This document shows positions 41,800-50,098 of a DNA stretch of 64,000 nucleotides, piece after piece. The notes beneath the pieces were generated by a model. It worked only from the letters and a program-made list of their open reading frames with translations. It searched no databases and had not been told where the DNA came from. The stretch lies in contig JAFLST010000002.1 in NCBI GenBank assembly GCA_022510815.1, positions 72,921 to 136,920 on the forward strand, read 5' to 3'. Position numbers and translations under genes: made by a program. The number at the start of each line of letters is the position of its first letter. Within the stretch, counting starts at the first letter, position 1. The DNA comes from Christensenellaceae bacterium (GTDB lineage Bacteria > Bacillota > Clostridia > Christensenellales > Aristaeellaceae).

Positions 41800-43242
41800 T
41801 TACTGGGTGACGCGGGTCTGATTGTCCTTCAAGTATTGGAAGATATCGCCCGCAATGGGAGCCGCGGTGCTGCCGCCGCCCTCGCCGTCGGGGATGTCCT
41901 CAACCACCACAGCCAGCGCGAATGGCAGGTCGTCGTCCGCAATGTAGCCGACGAACCAGCCGTAGGTGATGGCCCTGCCATTCAGGCTGCTTTCCGCGCT
42001 GCCGGTCTTGCCGCAGACGGTCAGGCCGCTCACAGCCGCGCGGGTGCCTGTGCCGCTGGTGACAACGGAGCGCATGTAATCCTGAATCAGGGCAGCGTTG
42101 GCGGCGGTGGTGGCGGTGCGATACACCCGGGGCGAGAAGCTGGTGCGCAGAGCCCCGCTGGTGCTGGTGACCTGCCGGAGAAGCTGCGGCTCCATGATTA
42201 CGCCGTCATTGGCGATCGCCGCGGCCACGAGGCACAGGTGCATGGGGGAGGCAACGATGGCGCTCTGACCGAAGCCCGAGGTCGCCAGCTCAAAGGACGT
42301 GCGGTTCGTGGTCGGATAGACGCTGTTCTCCACGACAATATCTTTGAACAGGAAGTTGTCGTTGAAGCCGAAGGATTCCGCGGCCCGGCGGAGTGCGTCG
42401 TCTTTCATGCGAATGGCCAGCAGCGCGTAGACGTTGTTGCAGGAGACCGTGAAGGCCCGCTTGAGGGACAGGCTGTTGTGTACGGCGTTGCCGTAGTCCC
42501 GAATGGCCTGACCCGCCACGTCCAGCCCGCCGGTGCAGGCAATCTCGGTGTCCTGTATGCCGGGGAGACTGGTCAGGGCCGCGTCGGTGGTAATGATCTT
42601 GAAGCTGCTGCCCGGCGGATAGACGGACTGCGTTGCCCGGTTCCAGAAGGGCTGACCGGGATCGTTGGCCGTGGATTCAGTGATGTTCATCGGGTCGAAG
42701 GTCGGCAGACTGACCATGCCCAGCGTCTCGCCGGTGCGGTAATTCATCACGACGGCGGCGCCGTTCTTGCCGGCGGTCAGCGAATATGCCCCAAAGGCCT
42801 TGACGATCGCCGTGCACAGGCGGCTGTCGATGGTCAGGGTCACGTTGTCGCCGCGGCGGGGCTGACCGTCGAACAGGCTGTTGATCAGCTCTGGCAGGGA
42901 AGCCTGAAAGCCATAGAGATAGTTGGACTGGAAAGTCTCCACGCCATTGGATACCTGTCCCTGATCGTCGCCCAGCAGGTGCACCACGGCCCGGCGGGCA
43001 CTCTCATCGGCCTGATAGATGCGCGTCCCATCCACGGTGGTGGCCAGCACCACGCCGGAGCGGTCCAGCACGTCGCCCGCGATGACGTTTTCCTTCTGGG
43101 CACGGATGCGGGGGTTGCGGGTGTAAGCGAACCAGCGGTTGCCGTAAGTGGTGATGGCGTATCCGCCATAGACCGCTAACAGCGCGAACAGCCCGAACAG
43201 GAACAGCGCCAAGAGCTTGAACCGCAAGCGCTGTTGCTTCAT
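41800..43242 (-). CDS. Class B penicillin-binding protein, PbpA-like
   Basis: The 480 residues have one N-terminal transmembrane helix, a short dimerisation region, and a transpeptidase domain. Catalytic motifs are PPGSSFKI (SxxK), SCN (SxN) and CGKTGSAE (KTG). It lacks the long N-terminal module of PBP2/PBP3 and matches the compact PbpA type. The start overlaps the stop of the RodA/FtsW gene (ATGA), as expected for a SEDS-PBP polymerase/transpeptidase pair. Confidence 0.92.
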   Translation of the reverse strand: MKQQRLRFKLLALFLFGLFALLAVYGGYAITTYGNRWFAYTRNPRIRAQKENVIAGDVLDRSGVVLATTVDGTRIYQADESARRAVVHLLGDDQGQVSNGVETFQSNYLYGFQASLPELINSLFDGQPRRGDNVTLTIDSRLCTAIVKAFGAYSLTAGKNGAAVVMNYRTGETLGMVSLPTFDPMNITESTANDPGQPFWNRATQSVYPPGSSFKIITTDAALTSLPGIQDTEIACTGGLDVAGQAIRDYGNAVHNSLSLKRAFTVSCNNVYALLAIRMKDDALRRAAESFGFNDNFLFKDIVVENSVYPTTNRTSFELATSGFGQSAIVASPMHLCLVAAAIANDGVIMEPQLLRQVTSTSGALRTSFSPRVYRTATTAANAALIQDYMRSVVTSGTGTRAAVSGLTVCGKTGSAESSLNGRAITYGWFVGYIADDDLPFALAVVVEDIPDGEGGGSTAAPIAGDIFQYLKDNQTRVTQ

Positions 43243-44483
43243 TCCTCGTCACCTCCCAGCAGGGCAAGGCGCGTGTCCTCCTCCAGATTATCCTCATTCA
43301 GGCTCTCGACGCCCTGCAGCAGGCCAATCAGGCACAGGCTGGATACCAGCGACGTGCCGCCATAGCTCACGAAGGGCATCGTGACGCCGGTGAGCGGGAT
43401 CAGCTTGATGACGCCGCCGATGATAACGAAGGTCTGCAGGCCCAGCATCGCCGTGCAGCCCATGGCGAGCAGGCCGTGGAAGCCGGAGCGGGCAGCCATG
43501 GCGGTGGTCGCGCCGCGCCAGATCAGCGCCACATACATCAGCAGCACGCACAGCCCGAAAATCAGGCCAAACTGCTCGCAGATGACCGCGAAAATGAAGT
43601 CTGTGTGATACACAGGGATGGTGCGCGGCGAGCCCAGCCCCAGTCCGAGACCCAGCATGCCGCCGCTGGCGATGGCCATGAGGCTCTGCACGATCTGATA
43701 GCCCGCGTTGTCATAATCGGCAAAGGGGTTGAGCCAGATGGCGACGCGCTTTTTGACATGCGCGAACATCTTGTAGCCCATGACCGCCGCGCCCGCGCCG
43801 CCGCCAAGTCCCAGCGCCGTCATGCCGAGGTTGCCCGAGGAGGCGAAGTAGTTCAGCAGCGTCACGCCGTAGTAGAGCAGCGCCGTGCCGAGGTCCTTCT
43901 GGAGCATCAGCAGGCCCAGACAGCACACGGAAAACCCCAGCCACGGGAGCATCTGTCGGCGGCTCATGAAGTGAGCGATGATGATGAGCAGGCTCAGCTT
44001 GACGATCTCGCTGGGCTGCACGGACAGGCCGCCGATATAGAACCAGTTCCGCGCGCCGTAGGTCTCCTGTCCGATTCGCAGCGGCAGCGCCAGCAGGATC
44101 AGCGACGCGGGGATCATCAGCCAGACGAGGCCGTCCCATTTGCGGATCAGCCGCACCAGATAAATGCAGATTACCATCGCGCCGAGGCCCACGCCGTAGT
44201 ACATCGCCTGATGATAGGCGTAGGACGGGTTGGTATCGTAGAGCACCAGCACGCCCAGCGCGCAGAGAAAATTGGTCAGGGACAGAATCAGCTTGTCGCA
44301 GGGGAAGAGCCGCGGGAGCCAGTCGGTGGTCAGGGAGATCATCAGGGGCACGGTGAAGGCCAGCAGCAGCCCCTGCCACGCGAAATCCCGCAGGAACAGC
44401 AGCAGAAACGCCGTGAAAAAGAACAGCTTGACCACCCGGGACAAGGGGCGGCCCAGATCGCGGACAGGACGCTCACGCTTCAT
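43239..44483 (-). CDS. SEDS family glycosyltransferase (RodA/FtsW)
   Basis: The ORF-track start adds about 100 Arg/Pro-rich residues that are a frame shadow of the FHA gene. The true start is one of two adjacent ATGs at 44486/44483 behind AGGAGG (about 414 aa). About ten helices are seen. Family signatures are GARNWFYIGGLSVQPSEIVKLSLLI, LQKDLGTALLYYGV and, near the end, TGVTMPFVSYGGTSLVSSL. SEDS proteins polymerise glycan strands with a class B PBP, here the overlapping PbpA. The start also overlaps the FHA gene end. Confidence 0.93.
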   Translation of the reverse strand: MKRERPVRDLGRPLSRVVKLFFFTAFLLLFLRDFAWQGLLLAFTVPLMISLTTDWLPRLFPCDKLILSLTNFLCALGVLVLYDTNPSYAYHQAMYYGVGLGAMVICIYLVRLIRKWDGLVWLMIPASLILLALPLRIGQETYGARNWFYIGGLSVQPSEIVKLSLLIIIAHFMSRRQMLPWLGFSVCCLGLLMLQKDLGTALLYYGVTLLNYFASSGNLGMTALGLGGGAGAAVMGYKMFAHVKKRVAIWLNPFADYDNAGYQIVQSLMAIASGGMLGLGLGLGSPRTIPVYHTDFIFAVICEQFGLIFGLCVLLMYVALIWRGATTAMAARSGFHGLLAMGCTAMLGLQTFVIIGGVIKLIPLTGVTMPFVSYGGTSLVSSLCLIGLLQGVESLNEDNLEEDTRLALLGGDEE

Positions 44484-45156
44484 CATGATACCTCCTGTTG
44501 ATCGGCTGCTGGGGCGCGGGAGGATAAGCGGGAGGCTCGGGCCACGCGTCCTGCGGCGGGAAATAGGTCTCCTGCGGCGGATAGGGCGCGCCGTTATAGG
44601 GCGGTGCATATCCGGGCATGGCCTCTTCCTGCGGCGGCTCCTGCTCAGGCAGGTCGGGCATGTAATCCATGGCATAGGGCGCGTCAAGGCCCGCAAAGAG
44701 CCGCAGCTTGAGCATCGCGTCGCCAACGGAGAGCAGCGAATTGTGCCGCATCGGGAAGGCCCGCGCGTCGCGGCGGTCCGCAATCAGCTCGCCGTCCACC
44801 ATGCAGGAGCAGCCCCGGCGGGGCGTCACCACCAGTCCCTGACCGTCGATGAAGACAAAGTCCAGATGCTGCCGGGCTACGCCGTCAATGGGCACGACCA
44901 CGTCGCAGGTGCGCAGATAGCCCAGCACGCCCTCCCGCGGAACAGGCAGGAAGCTGTCCTCCGGAAGGCTGTCCGAGCCTTGCAGCACCACCAGCTCGCC
45001 GATCATCCCGGCGTCCGGCAGCGTCTTGAGGCGCTTATGCTTGAGTCGCCTGTCTTTGCGCAGCCACGAGAAGGAGCGCCACACGATCAGCACGCCCAAA
45101 AAGGCGAACCAGTAGCGGCACGCCAGCGCGGCAACCGAATAAATGTCCTGTGGCAT
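44473..45156 (-). CDS. Membrane-anchored FHA-domain-like protein
   Basis: The 227-aa product has a transmembrane helix (about 10-30), then an FHA-like beta domain with VLGYLRTCDVVVPIDGVARQHLDFVFIDGQGLVV...MVDGELI...LLSVGDAMLKLRLF. A 60-residue Pro/Tyr-rich tail closes it. The usual G-R-S...S-x-x-H pattern is degenerate (GYLRTCD, ARQH), so phosphothreonine binding is uncertain. It is encoded just before RodA and PbpA, like the FHA genes of actinobacterial rodA-pbpA clusters. Confidence 0.75.
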   Translation of the reverse strand: MPQDIYSVAALACRYWFAFLGVLIVWRSFSWLRKDRRLKHKRLKTLPDAGMIGELVVLQGSDSLPEDSFLPVPREGVLGYLRTCDVVVPIDGVARQHLDFVFIDGQGLVVTPRRGCSCMVDGELIADRRDARAFPMRHNSLLSVGDAMLKLRLFAGLDAPYAMDYMPDLPEQEPPQEEAMPGYAPPYNGAPYPPQETYFPPQDAWPEPPAYPPAPQQPINRRYHDEA

Positions 45157-45169
45157 AGGCGTCCTTTCA

Positions 45170-46456
45170 TCAGGTGAGCATGTCGCGGAGCTCGTGGAGC
45201 AGGGGCTTGAGGTTCTTCGGGGTCAGCGCAGGATCGCGCTGGATGGTCACGCACAGGTTTTCCGGCCGGAACACGGACTGCGCCGCGTCCAGCAGATCCT
45301 CCGTGGTCAGATCGTCGTACATCGCGGCCTGCGCGTCAAGGTCAGCGCGGGAAAGATCGTCCGCCAGCCATGCCCAGCCCATCAGGTCGCTCATGCCGGC
45401 AGGGGAGTCGAGCATCATATCATTATTGTCCGTGAACGCCAGCCGCGCCAGCTCCAGACGCACGGGCCGGATGTACATGCGCAGACGCTTGAGCAGGGCA
45501 AAAACCTTCCGCAGGCTCTCGACCAGATGCTCCTGACGCACGTCGTAGCGAATCACCAGCCGTCGGAACAAGCCCATTTCCTCCAGTGAGGAGTCAATCT
45601 CGGCCACCAGCGCCTCCTGCTCCCGGATCATCTGGAATAGCAGCGAATCGTCGCTGCCGCCGGTGATGGCGTCGAGCACCTCGCTGAGCAGCGGGAAGAC
45701 GCGCTCATCATCCAGATCGAAAGCGATGTGCACCTTGGCGTGGCTGCCCGTCTCCTCGAGCACCAGATCGGAGGCCGTGTCCCGCATACAGAAGCCCTTC
45801 GGCACCGCCTGAACAAAAGGCGGCTCATCGGTGTGGTTTTCCAGCGGGGTGAAGGCCCTGACCGCAGCGGCTTCCATTTCGTCGGTGATGTTGCCGGTCA
45901 GGCACAGGCAGGCGTTCTGGGGCTGGAAGACGGCCCGCTGCCAGCGGCGGATAGTCGCCGGGGTCATCTCCATGATGGACTCGACTGTGCCCATGCGCGG
46001 AAAAGCGCCCGCGGCGGTGCGGCGATAGCGGCGGTCGATCTGCTCCTCGAAATCGCAGTCAGCCTCCTCGATCTGCCGGAGAACAACCTGCTTTTCCGCG
46101 TCGATCTGCTCCTGCGTCCACGGAACGTCCGCGAAGAAGCGCAGGAACAGCTCCGTTGCCTGCTCAAAGAAGCGCGGCAGGACGCTCAGGTCAAAGACGA
46201 TGGCCTCCGTGTAGGTCGCGCCGCTCAGTTCTCCGCCCATCCGGCTCAGGGTGCTCTGGAGCGCGTCATGGCTCAGCTCGCCCAGTCCCCGGAAGCACAG
46301 GTGCTCCAGCAGGTGCCCGATGCCCTGATTCTGACGGTTCTCATAGAGCGTTCCGCCCTTCAGGTACAGGCCCAGATGAACGCTGTGCAGGTGTTCCTGA
46401 GGAAAGCAAAGCAGCGTCATGCCGTTGGGAAGATGGTGCTCGTGGACAGCGGCCAT
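45170..46456 (-). CDS. M16 family zinc peptidase (insulinase/pitrilysin-like)
   Basis: The 428-aa protein starts HHLPNGMTLLCFPQEHLHSVHLGLYLKGGTLYE and has the inverted zinc motif GIGHLLEHLCFRG (HxxEH). The distal Glu is probably in the EKQVVLRQIEEAD helix. The second half is the non-catalytic M16_C domain. Length fits the short bacterial PqqL/YmxG type. It is the first gene of the operon M16-FHA-RodA-PbpA, with 13 bases to the FHA gene. Confidence 0.92.
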   Translation of the reverse strand: MAAVHEHHLPNGMTLLCFPQEHLHSVHLGLYLKGGTLYENRQNQGIGHLLEHLCFRGLGELSHDALQSTLSRMGGELSGATYTEAIVFDLSVLPRFFEQATELFLRFFADVPWTQEQIDAEKQVVLRQIEEADCDFEEQIDRRYRRTAAGAFPRMGTVESIMEMTPATIRRWQRAVFQPQNACLCLTGNITDEMEAAAVRAFTPLENHTDEPPFVQAVPKGFCMRDTASDLVLEETGSHAKVHIAFDLDDERVFPLLSEVLDAITGGSDDSLLFQMIREQEALVAEIDSSLEEMGLFRRLVIRYDVRQEHLVESLRKVFALLKRLRMYIRPVRLELARLAFTDNNDMMLDSPAGMSDLMGWAWLADDLSRADLDAQAAMYDDLTTEDLLDAAQSVFRPENLCVTIQRDPALTPKNLKPLLHELRDMLT

Positions 46457-46492
46457 CTGAATCGCCTCCCTTGCGCTGGTACATTTGTCCTT

Positions 46493-46521
46493 ATTATACC
46501 CGATTCACGCGGCGCATGCAA
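46493..46521 (-). promoter_or_regulatory. Promoter of the M16-FHA-RodA-PbpA operon
   Basis: On the minus strand TTGCAT and TATAAT are 17 bases apart, about 35 bases before the M16 start. Confidence 0.8.
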
Positions 46522-46542
46522 GTAGAAGGGCCTTGCGCGGCG

Positions 46543-47181
46543 TCAGCGGAAGAATGCGCGGAGCATGCCCGGCGTGTGGTAGTGCAGCGCCTGCAGGCCG
46601 CATTCGAGAGCGCCTTCAGCGTTGGCAGCGGAATCGTCGATGAAAAGCGTCCGCTCGGGATCGAGATGATATTCGTCGATCAGGCGGCGATAGATGCGCG
46701 GGTCAGGCTTGATGATATGCAGACGCCCGGACACCGCCATGCCGTCAAAGAGCGTGAAGATGCCCGGATGCTTGCGGCAGGAGTCAGCAAAAGGAAGGTC
46801 GGCATAGTTGGTCAGCGCGTAGCAGTGTTTGCCGTGAGCTATGCAGGCTTCCAGCGCCTCCACACCCTCGTCCATCACGTCGAGGCAGTCGTTCCAGCCG
46901 CGCATGACGGTCTCAATCAGCGGACGCAGGGACGGCTCGCGGCAACTCATCATGGCAGCGGCTTCCTCACCGTTGATGGCGCCCCGATCCATCATCGCCC
47001 AGTACGGCGACTGGAAGATGCACCGCGTCAAGGCGGGATAGCTGGATTCATGCTCCGGCAGGAGCTTGCGGAGAATAGCTTCCGGCTGAAAAGCCAGAAG
47101 AACGTTCCCGACGTCGAACACCACGTTGTCAATGGCGTCCCACGGCATGACGGAACAGCGGTCATTCAGCAGCAGTCTCAT
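46543..47181 (-). CDS. HAD-superfamily hydrolase (YihX-like)
   Basis: ATG 47181 (212 aa) follows GGAGGT; the ORF-track start adds 12 residues across the promoter. Motifs are VVFDVGNVLLAF (I, DxGN as in YihX/epoxide hydrolase-like phosphatases), ALTNYADLPF (II), IKPDPRIY (III) and LFIDDSAANAEGA (IV). YihX-type enzymes act on alpha-glucose 1-phosphate or FMN, but the substrate here is not determined. Confidence 0.83.
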   Translation of the reverse strand: MRLLLNDRCSVMPWDAIDNVVFDVGNVLLAFQPEAILRKLLPEHESSYPALTRCIFQSPYWAMMDRGAINGEEAAAMMSCREPSLRPLIETVMRGWNDCLDVMDEGVEALEACIAHGKHCYALTNYADLPFADSCRKHPGIFTLFDGMAVSGRLHIIKPDPRIYRRLIDEYHLDPERTLFIDDSAANAEGALECGLQALHYHTPGMLRAFFR

Positions 47182-47205
47182 CGTTCGTACCTCCGTTTCT
47201 TCTCC

Positions 47206-47234
47206 AGCATAAGGCATGCGCGCTGAAAAATCAA
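47206..47234 (-). promoter_or_regulatory. Promoter of the YihX-like gene
   Basis: On the minus strand TTGATT and TATGCT are 17 bases apart. Its -35 lies only four bases from the -35 of the divergent deoB promoter. Confidence 0.6.
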
Positions 47235-47238
47235 GCTC

Positions 47239-47267
47239 TTTTCAAACGGCGAAAAATGGTGTACAAT
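47239..47267 (+). promoter_or_regulatory. Promoter of the deoB-punA operon
   Basis: TTTTCA and TACAAT are 17 bases apart, 37 bases before the deoB start. Confidence 0.6.
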
Positions 47268-47303
47268 AGCAGCAGAGAGAATGAAACGACAGGAGGCAAT
47301 ACC

Positions 47304-48467
47304 ATGAAAAGGGTCTTTTTGACCGTTCTTGACGGCGCTGGCGTGGGCTGGCTGCCGGACGCGGCGAACTATGGCGACGTGGGCTCCTGCACCATCGGGC
47401 ATGTGGTGGAGAAATGCCACCCGCAGCTGCCCAACATGGCGCGGATGGGTCTGGGACATATTGAAGGAACGAGCTATCCGGCGGATGAATCGGCGGTCGG
47501 CGCTTATGGCCGGGCCATGGAGGCCAGCGCGGGCAAGGACACCACCACTGGCCACTGGGAGATCAGCGGCGTGCGGCTGGAAAAACCCTTCCCGACGTTC
47601 CCGAATGGCTTCCCGGCGGAGTTCATCGCGAAGTATGAGGCTGCCATCGGACACAAGGTGATCGGCAACAAGCCTGCCTCCGGCACGGCGATCCTTGACG
47701 AGCTGGGCGAAGAGCACATCGCGAACAAAACGCCTATCGTCTACACCTCGGCGGACAGCGTGTTCCAGATTGCCTGCCATGAGGACATTTTCTCCCGGGA
47801 AGAGCTCTATCAGATGTGCCGCGTTGCCCGGGAGATGCTGCAGGGCGACCTGTGCGTGGGGCGTGTCATCGCGCGGCCTTTTGTCGGCGAGAAAGCGGGG
47901 GCCTTCAAGCGCACGGCAGGCCGCAGGGATTTCGCGGTGCCGCCCTTCGGCAAGACGCTGCTGGATGCGGTCAAGGAGGCGGGGATGGAAAGCCTTGGCG
48001 TGGGCAAGATTGAGGATATCTTCGATCATCAGGGGCTGACCGGCTCCAACCATGCCGCGGGCAATCCGGCTTGCATTGAGGCATGGCTGGACTACATGCG
48101 CAAGCCCTTCGACGGCCTGTGCTTCACCAACCTCGTGGACACCGACATGCAGTACGGCCACCGCAACGATCCCGAGGGCTTTGCGGGCGCGCTGGAATAC
48201 TTCGATCAGAAGCTGCCGGAGATTCAGTCGCTGCTGGGCGAGGATGACCTGCTGATCGTCACCGCCGACCATGGCTGCGACCCGACCTTCCCCGGCACCG
48301 ATCACACCCGCGAGCACATCCCGCTGATGGTCTGGCACAAGAAGATGACCAAGCTCGTTGACCTCGGCACCCGCGCAACCTATGCGGACATTGCCGCCAC
48401 CTGCGCGGAATGGCTGGGCCTGCCTGACCGATTCGGCGCGACGTCCTTTGCGAATGAACTGAAATAA
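47304..48467 (+). CDS. deoB: Phosphopentomutase
   Basis: DeoB interconverts (deoxy)ribose 1- and 5-phosphates. ATG 47304 (387 aa) follows AGGAGG. Signatures are KRVFLTVLDGAGVGWLPDA (metal Asp), GKDTTTGHWEISG (phosphorylated Thr) and the C-terminal TADHGCDPTFPGTDHTREHIPL with the metal-binding His/Asp set. It is followed by punA after 11 bases, forming a nucleoside salvage unit. Confidence 0.96.
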   Translation: MKRVFLTVLDGAGVGWLPDAANYGDVGSCTIGHVVEKCHPQLPNMARMGLGHIEGTSYPADESAVGAYGRAMEASAGKDTTTGHWEISGVRLEKPFPTFPNGFPAEFIAKYEAAIGHKVIGNKPASGTAILDELGEEHIANKTPIVYTSADSVFQIACHEDIFSREELYQMCRVAREMLQGDLCVGRVIARPFVGEKAGAFKRTAGRRDFAVPPFGKTLLDAVKEAGMESLGVGKIEDIFDHQGLTGSNHAAGNPACIEAWLDYMRKPFDGLCFTNLVDTDMQYGHRNDPEGFAGALEYFDQKLPEIQSLLGEDDLLIVTADHGCDPTFPGTDHTREHIPLMVWHKKMTKLVDLGTRATYADIAATCAEWLGLPDRFGATSFANELK

Positions 48468-48478
48468 GGAGATCAGCT

Positions 48479-49300
48479 ATGGACTGGATGCAGGTTTTGA
48501 ATGACGCCGCAGAGACGATCAAGAAGGCTGTTGGCACGGCGGAGATTGGCGTGATTCTCGGCAGCGGCCTTGGCGAGTATGCGGAGGCTCTCGAAGACGC
48601 GAAGTACATCGACTATGCGGACGTCCCCGGCTTTCCGCGCTCCACGGTACCGGGCCATGCGGGCCGCTGGTGGACGGGCACGCTTCATGGCAAGCGCGTC
48701 TGCATGATGCAGGGACGCTTCCATGCTTATGAGGGCTATGACCTGAAGGAAGTGACCCTGCCCGTGCGCGTCATGGCGCTGCTGGGCGTCAAGACGCTGA
48801 TCGTCACCAACGCGGCGGGCGGCGTGAATCTGGGCTTCAAGCCCGGCGATCTGATGATCATTACCGACTGCATCAATTTCTCTGGCATGAACCCGCTGCG
48901 GGGTGAAAACCTCGACGCCTTCGGCCCGCGCTTCCCTGATATGTCCCGGGCCTATGATCGCGACTTGGTCGCTCTCTGCGAGAAGCAGGCGGAGAAGCTG
49001 GGCATTGCGACGGTGCAGAAGGGCGTCTACATGTGGTTCAATGGTCCGTGCTTTGAGACCCCTGCGGAAATCCGCATGGCGCGAATCCTCGGCGCGGACG
49101 CGGTGGGCATGTCCACGGTGCCGGAGACCATCGTGGCGCGGCATTGCGGCATTCGGGTGCTGGGTGTGAGCTGCATCACCAACATGGCCGCGGGCATCCT
49201 CGATCAGCCGCTGAACCATCTGGAGGTGGTTGAGACCGCTGACCGGGTGAAGAACACCTTCCGCAGCCTGCTGGACGCGACCATCGAGGCCTTGGCATGA
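48479..49300 (+). CDS. punA: Purine nucleoside phosphorylase (PNP-II type)
   Basis: The 273 residues fit trimeric PNP: VILGSGLGEYAEAL, VPGHAGRWWTG, GRFHAYEGYDLKEVTLPVRVMALLGVKTLIVTNAAGG, and YMWFNGPCFETPAEIRMARILGADAVGMSTVPE. It cleaves purine (deoxy)nucleosides with phosphate, giving the sugar 1-phosphate that DeoB uses. ATG 48479 follows AAGGAG. The stop overlaps the next gene (ATGA). Confidence 0.96.
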   Translation: MDWMQVLNDAAETIKKAVGTAEIGVILGSGLGEYAEALEDAKYIDYADVPGFPRSTVPGHAGRWWTGTLHGKRVCMMQGRFHAYEGYDLKEVTLPVRVMALLGVKTLIVTNAAGGVNLGFKPGDLMIITDCINFSGMNPLRGENLDAFGPRFPDMSRAYDRDLVALCEKQAEKLGIATVQKGVYMWFNGPCFETPAEIRMARILGADAVGMSTVPETIVARHCGIRVLGVSCITNMAAGILDQPLNHLEVVETADRVKNTFRSLLDATIEALA

Positions 49301-50031
49301 GAAAGGTCGCGCTGATTACGGGCGGCAGCCGGGGCATCGGAGCGGCCTGCGTGCGTCTGTTCGCGGAAAGCGGCTATGCGGCGGTCTTTCTCTACCGGAG
49401 CAGCGACGAAAAGGCTCATGCGCTGGTGGAGGAGCTTCGCGGCAAGGGTCTTGATGCTGCCTGCCGACGCTGCGATGTGGCTGACGGCAAGCAGGTGAGA
49501 GAGACTGTCGCGGACATCCTGCGGCTGTATCATCACATTGACGTGCTGGTCAATAACGCGGGCGTGGCGCACATCGGCCTTTTGACAGACATGTCGGAGA
49601 CCGACTGGAACACGGTGTTTGACACCAATGTCGGCGGCGTGTTCCATGTGACACAGGCCGTGCTGCCGGGGATGATCTCGCGGCAGCAGGGGAGCATTGT
49701 CAACGTGTCCAGCATGTGGGGAGAGGCGGGCGCATCCTGCGAGGTGGCTTATTCCGCGGCTAAAGCGGCGGTGATCGGCTTTACCAAGGCGCTGGCGAAG
49801 GAGATCGGCCCCAGCGGCGTGCGGGTCAACTGCGTTTCGCCGGGGCTGATCGACACCGACATGAACGCTGAACTGGATGAAAACGCTCTGCGCGAGCTGG
49901 CTGATGAGACTCCGCTTGGCCGTATTGGCACGGCGGCGGAGGTCGCTCGGGCGGTGCTCTGTCTGGCGGGGGACGGCGCGTCCTTCATCACGGGACAGGT
50001 GCTGGGCGTGAGCGGCGGCCTGCAGATCTGA
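49297..50031 (+). CDS. SDR family oxidoreductase, FabG-like
   Basis: The 244-residue classical short-chain dehydrogenase has the cofactor motif TGGSRGIGAACV, NNAGVAH, and the catalytic Ser/Tyr/Lys in NVSSMWG...CEVAYSAAKAAV. The C-terminal ITGQVLGVSGGLQI is typical of 3-oxoacyl-ACP reductases. It overlaps the punA stop, so it is expressed with nucleoside salvage genes rather than a fab operon. True FabG activity is therefore not certain. Confidence 0.82.
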   Translation: MRKVALITGGSRGIGAACVRLFAESGYAAVFLYRSSDEKAHALVEELRGKGLDAACRRCDVADGKQVRETVADILRLYHHIDVLVNNAGVAHIGLLTDMSETDWNTVFDTNVGGVFHVTQAVLPGMISRQQGSIVNVSSMWGEAGASCEVAYSAAKAAVIGFTKALAKEIGPSGVRVNCVSPGLIDTDMNAELDENALRELADETPLGRIGTAAEVARAVLCLAGDGASFITGQVLGVSGGLQI

Positions 50032-50098
50032 AAATCGAATAAGTTGATCGGCTTCCGGACAGCATAGGGTCAAACCGATGTTGTAAGGAGGAAGCAGC

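Noticed and set aside
43239-44783. Long N-terminal extension of the RodA/FtsW protein
   Set aside because: The first 100 residues are Arg/Pro/Ser-rich and are the second-frame reading of the FHA gene; AGGAGG directly precedes the internal ATG pair.
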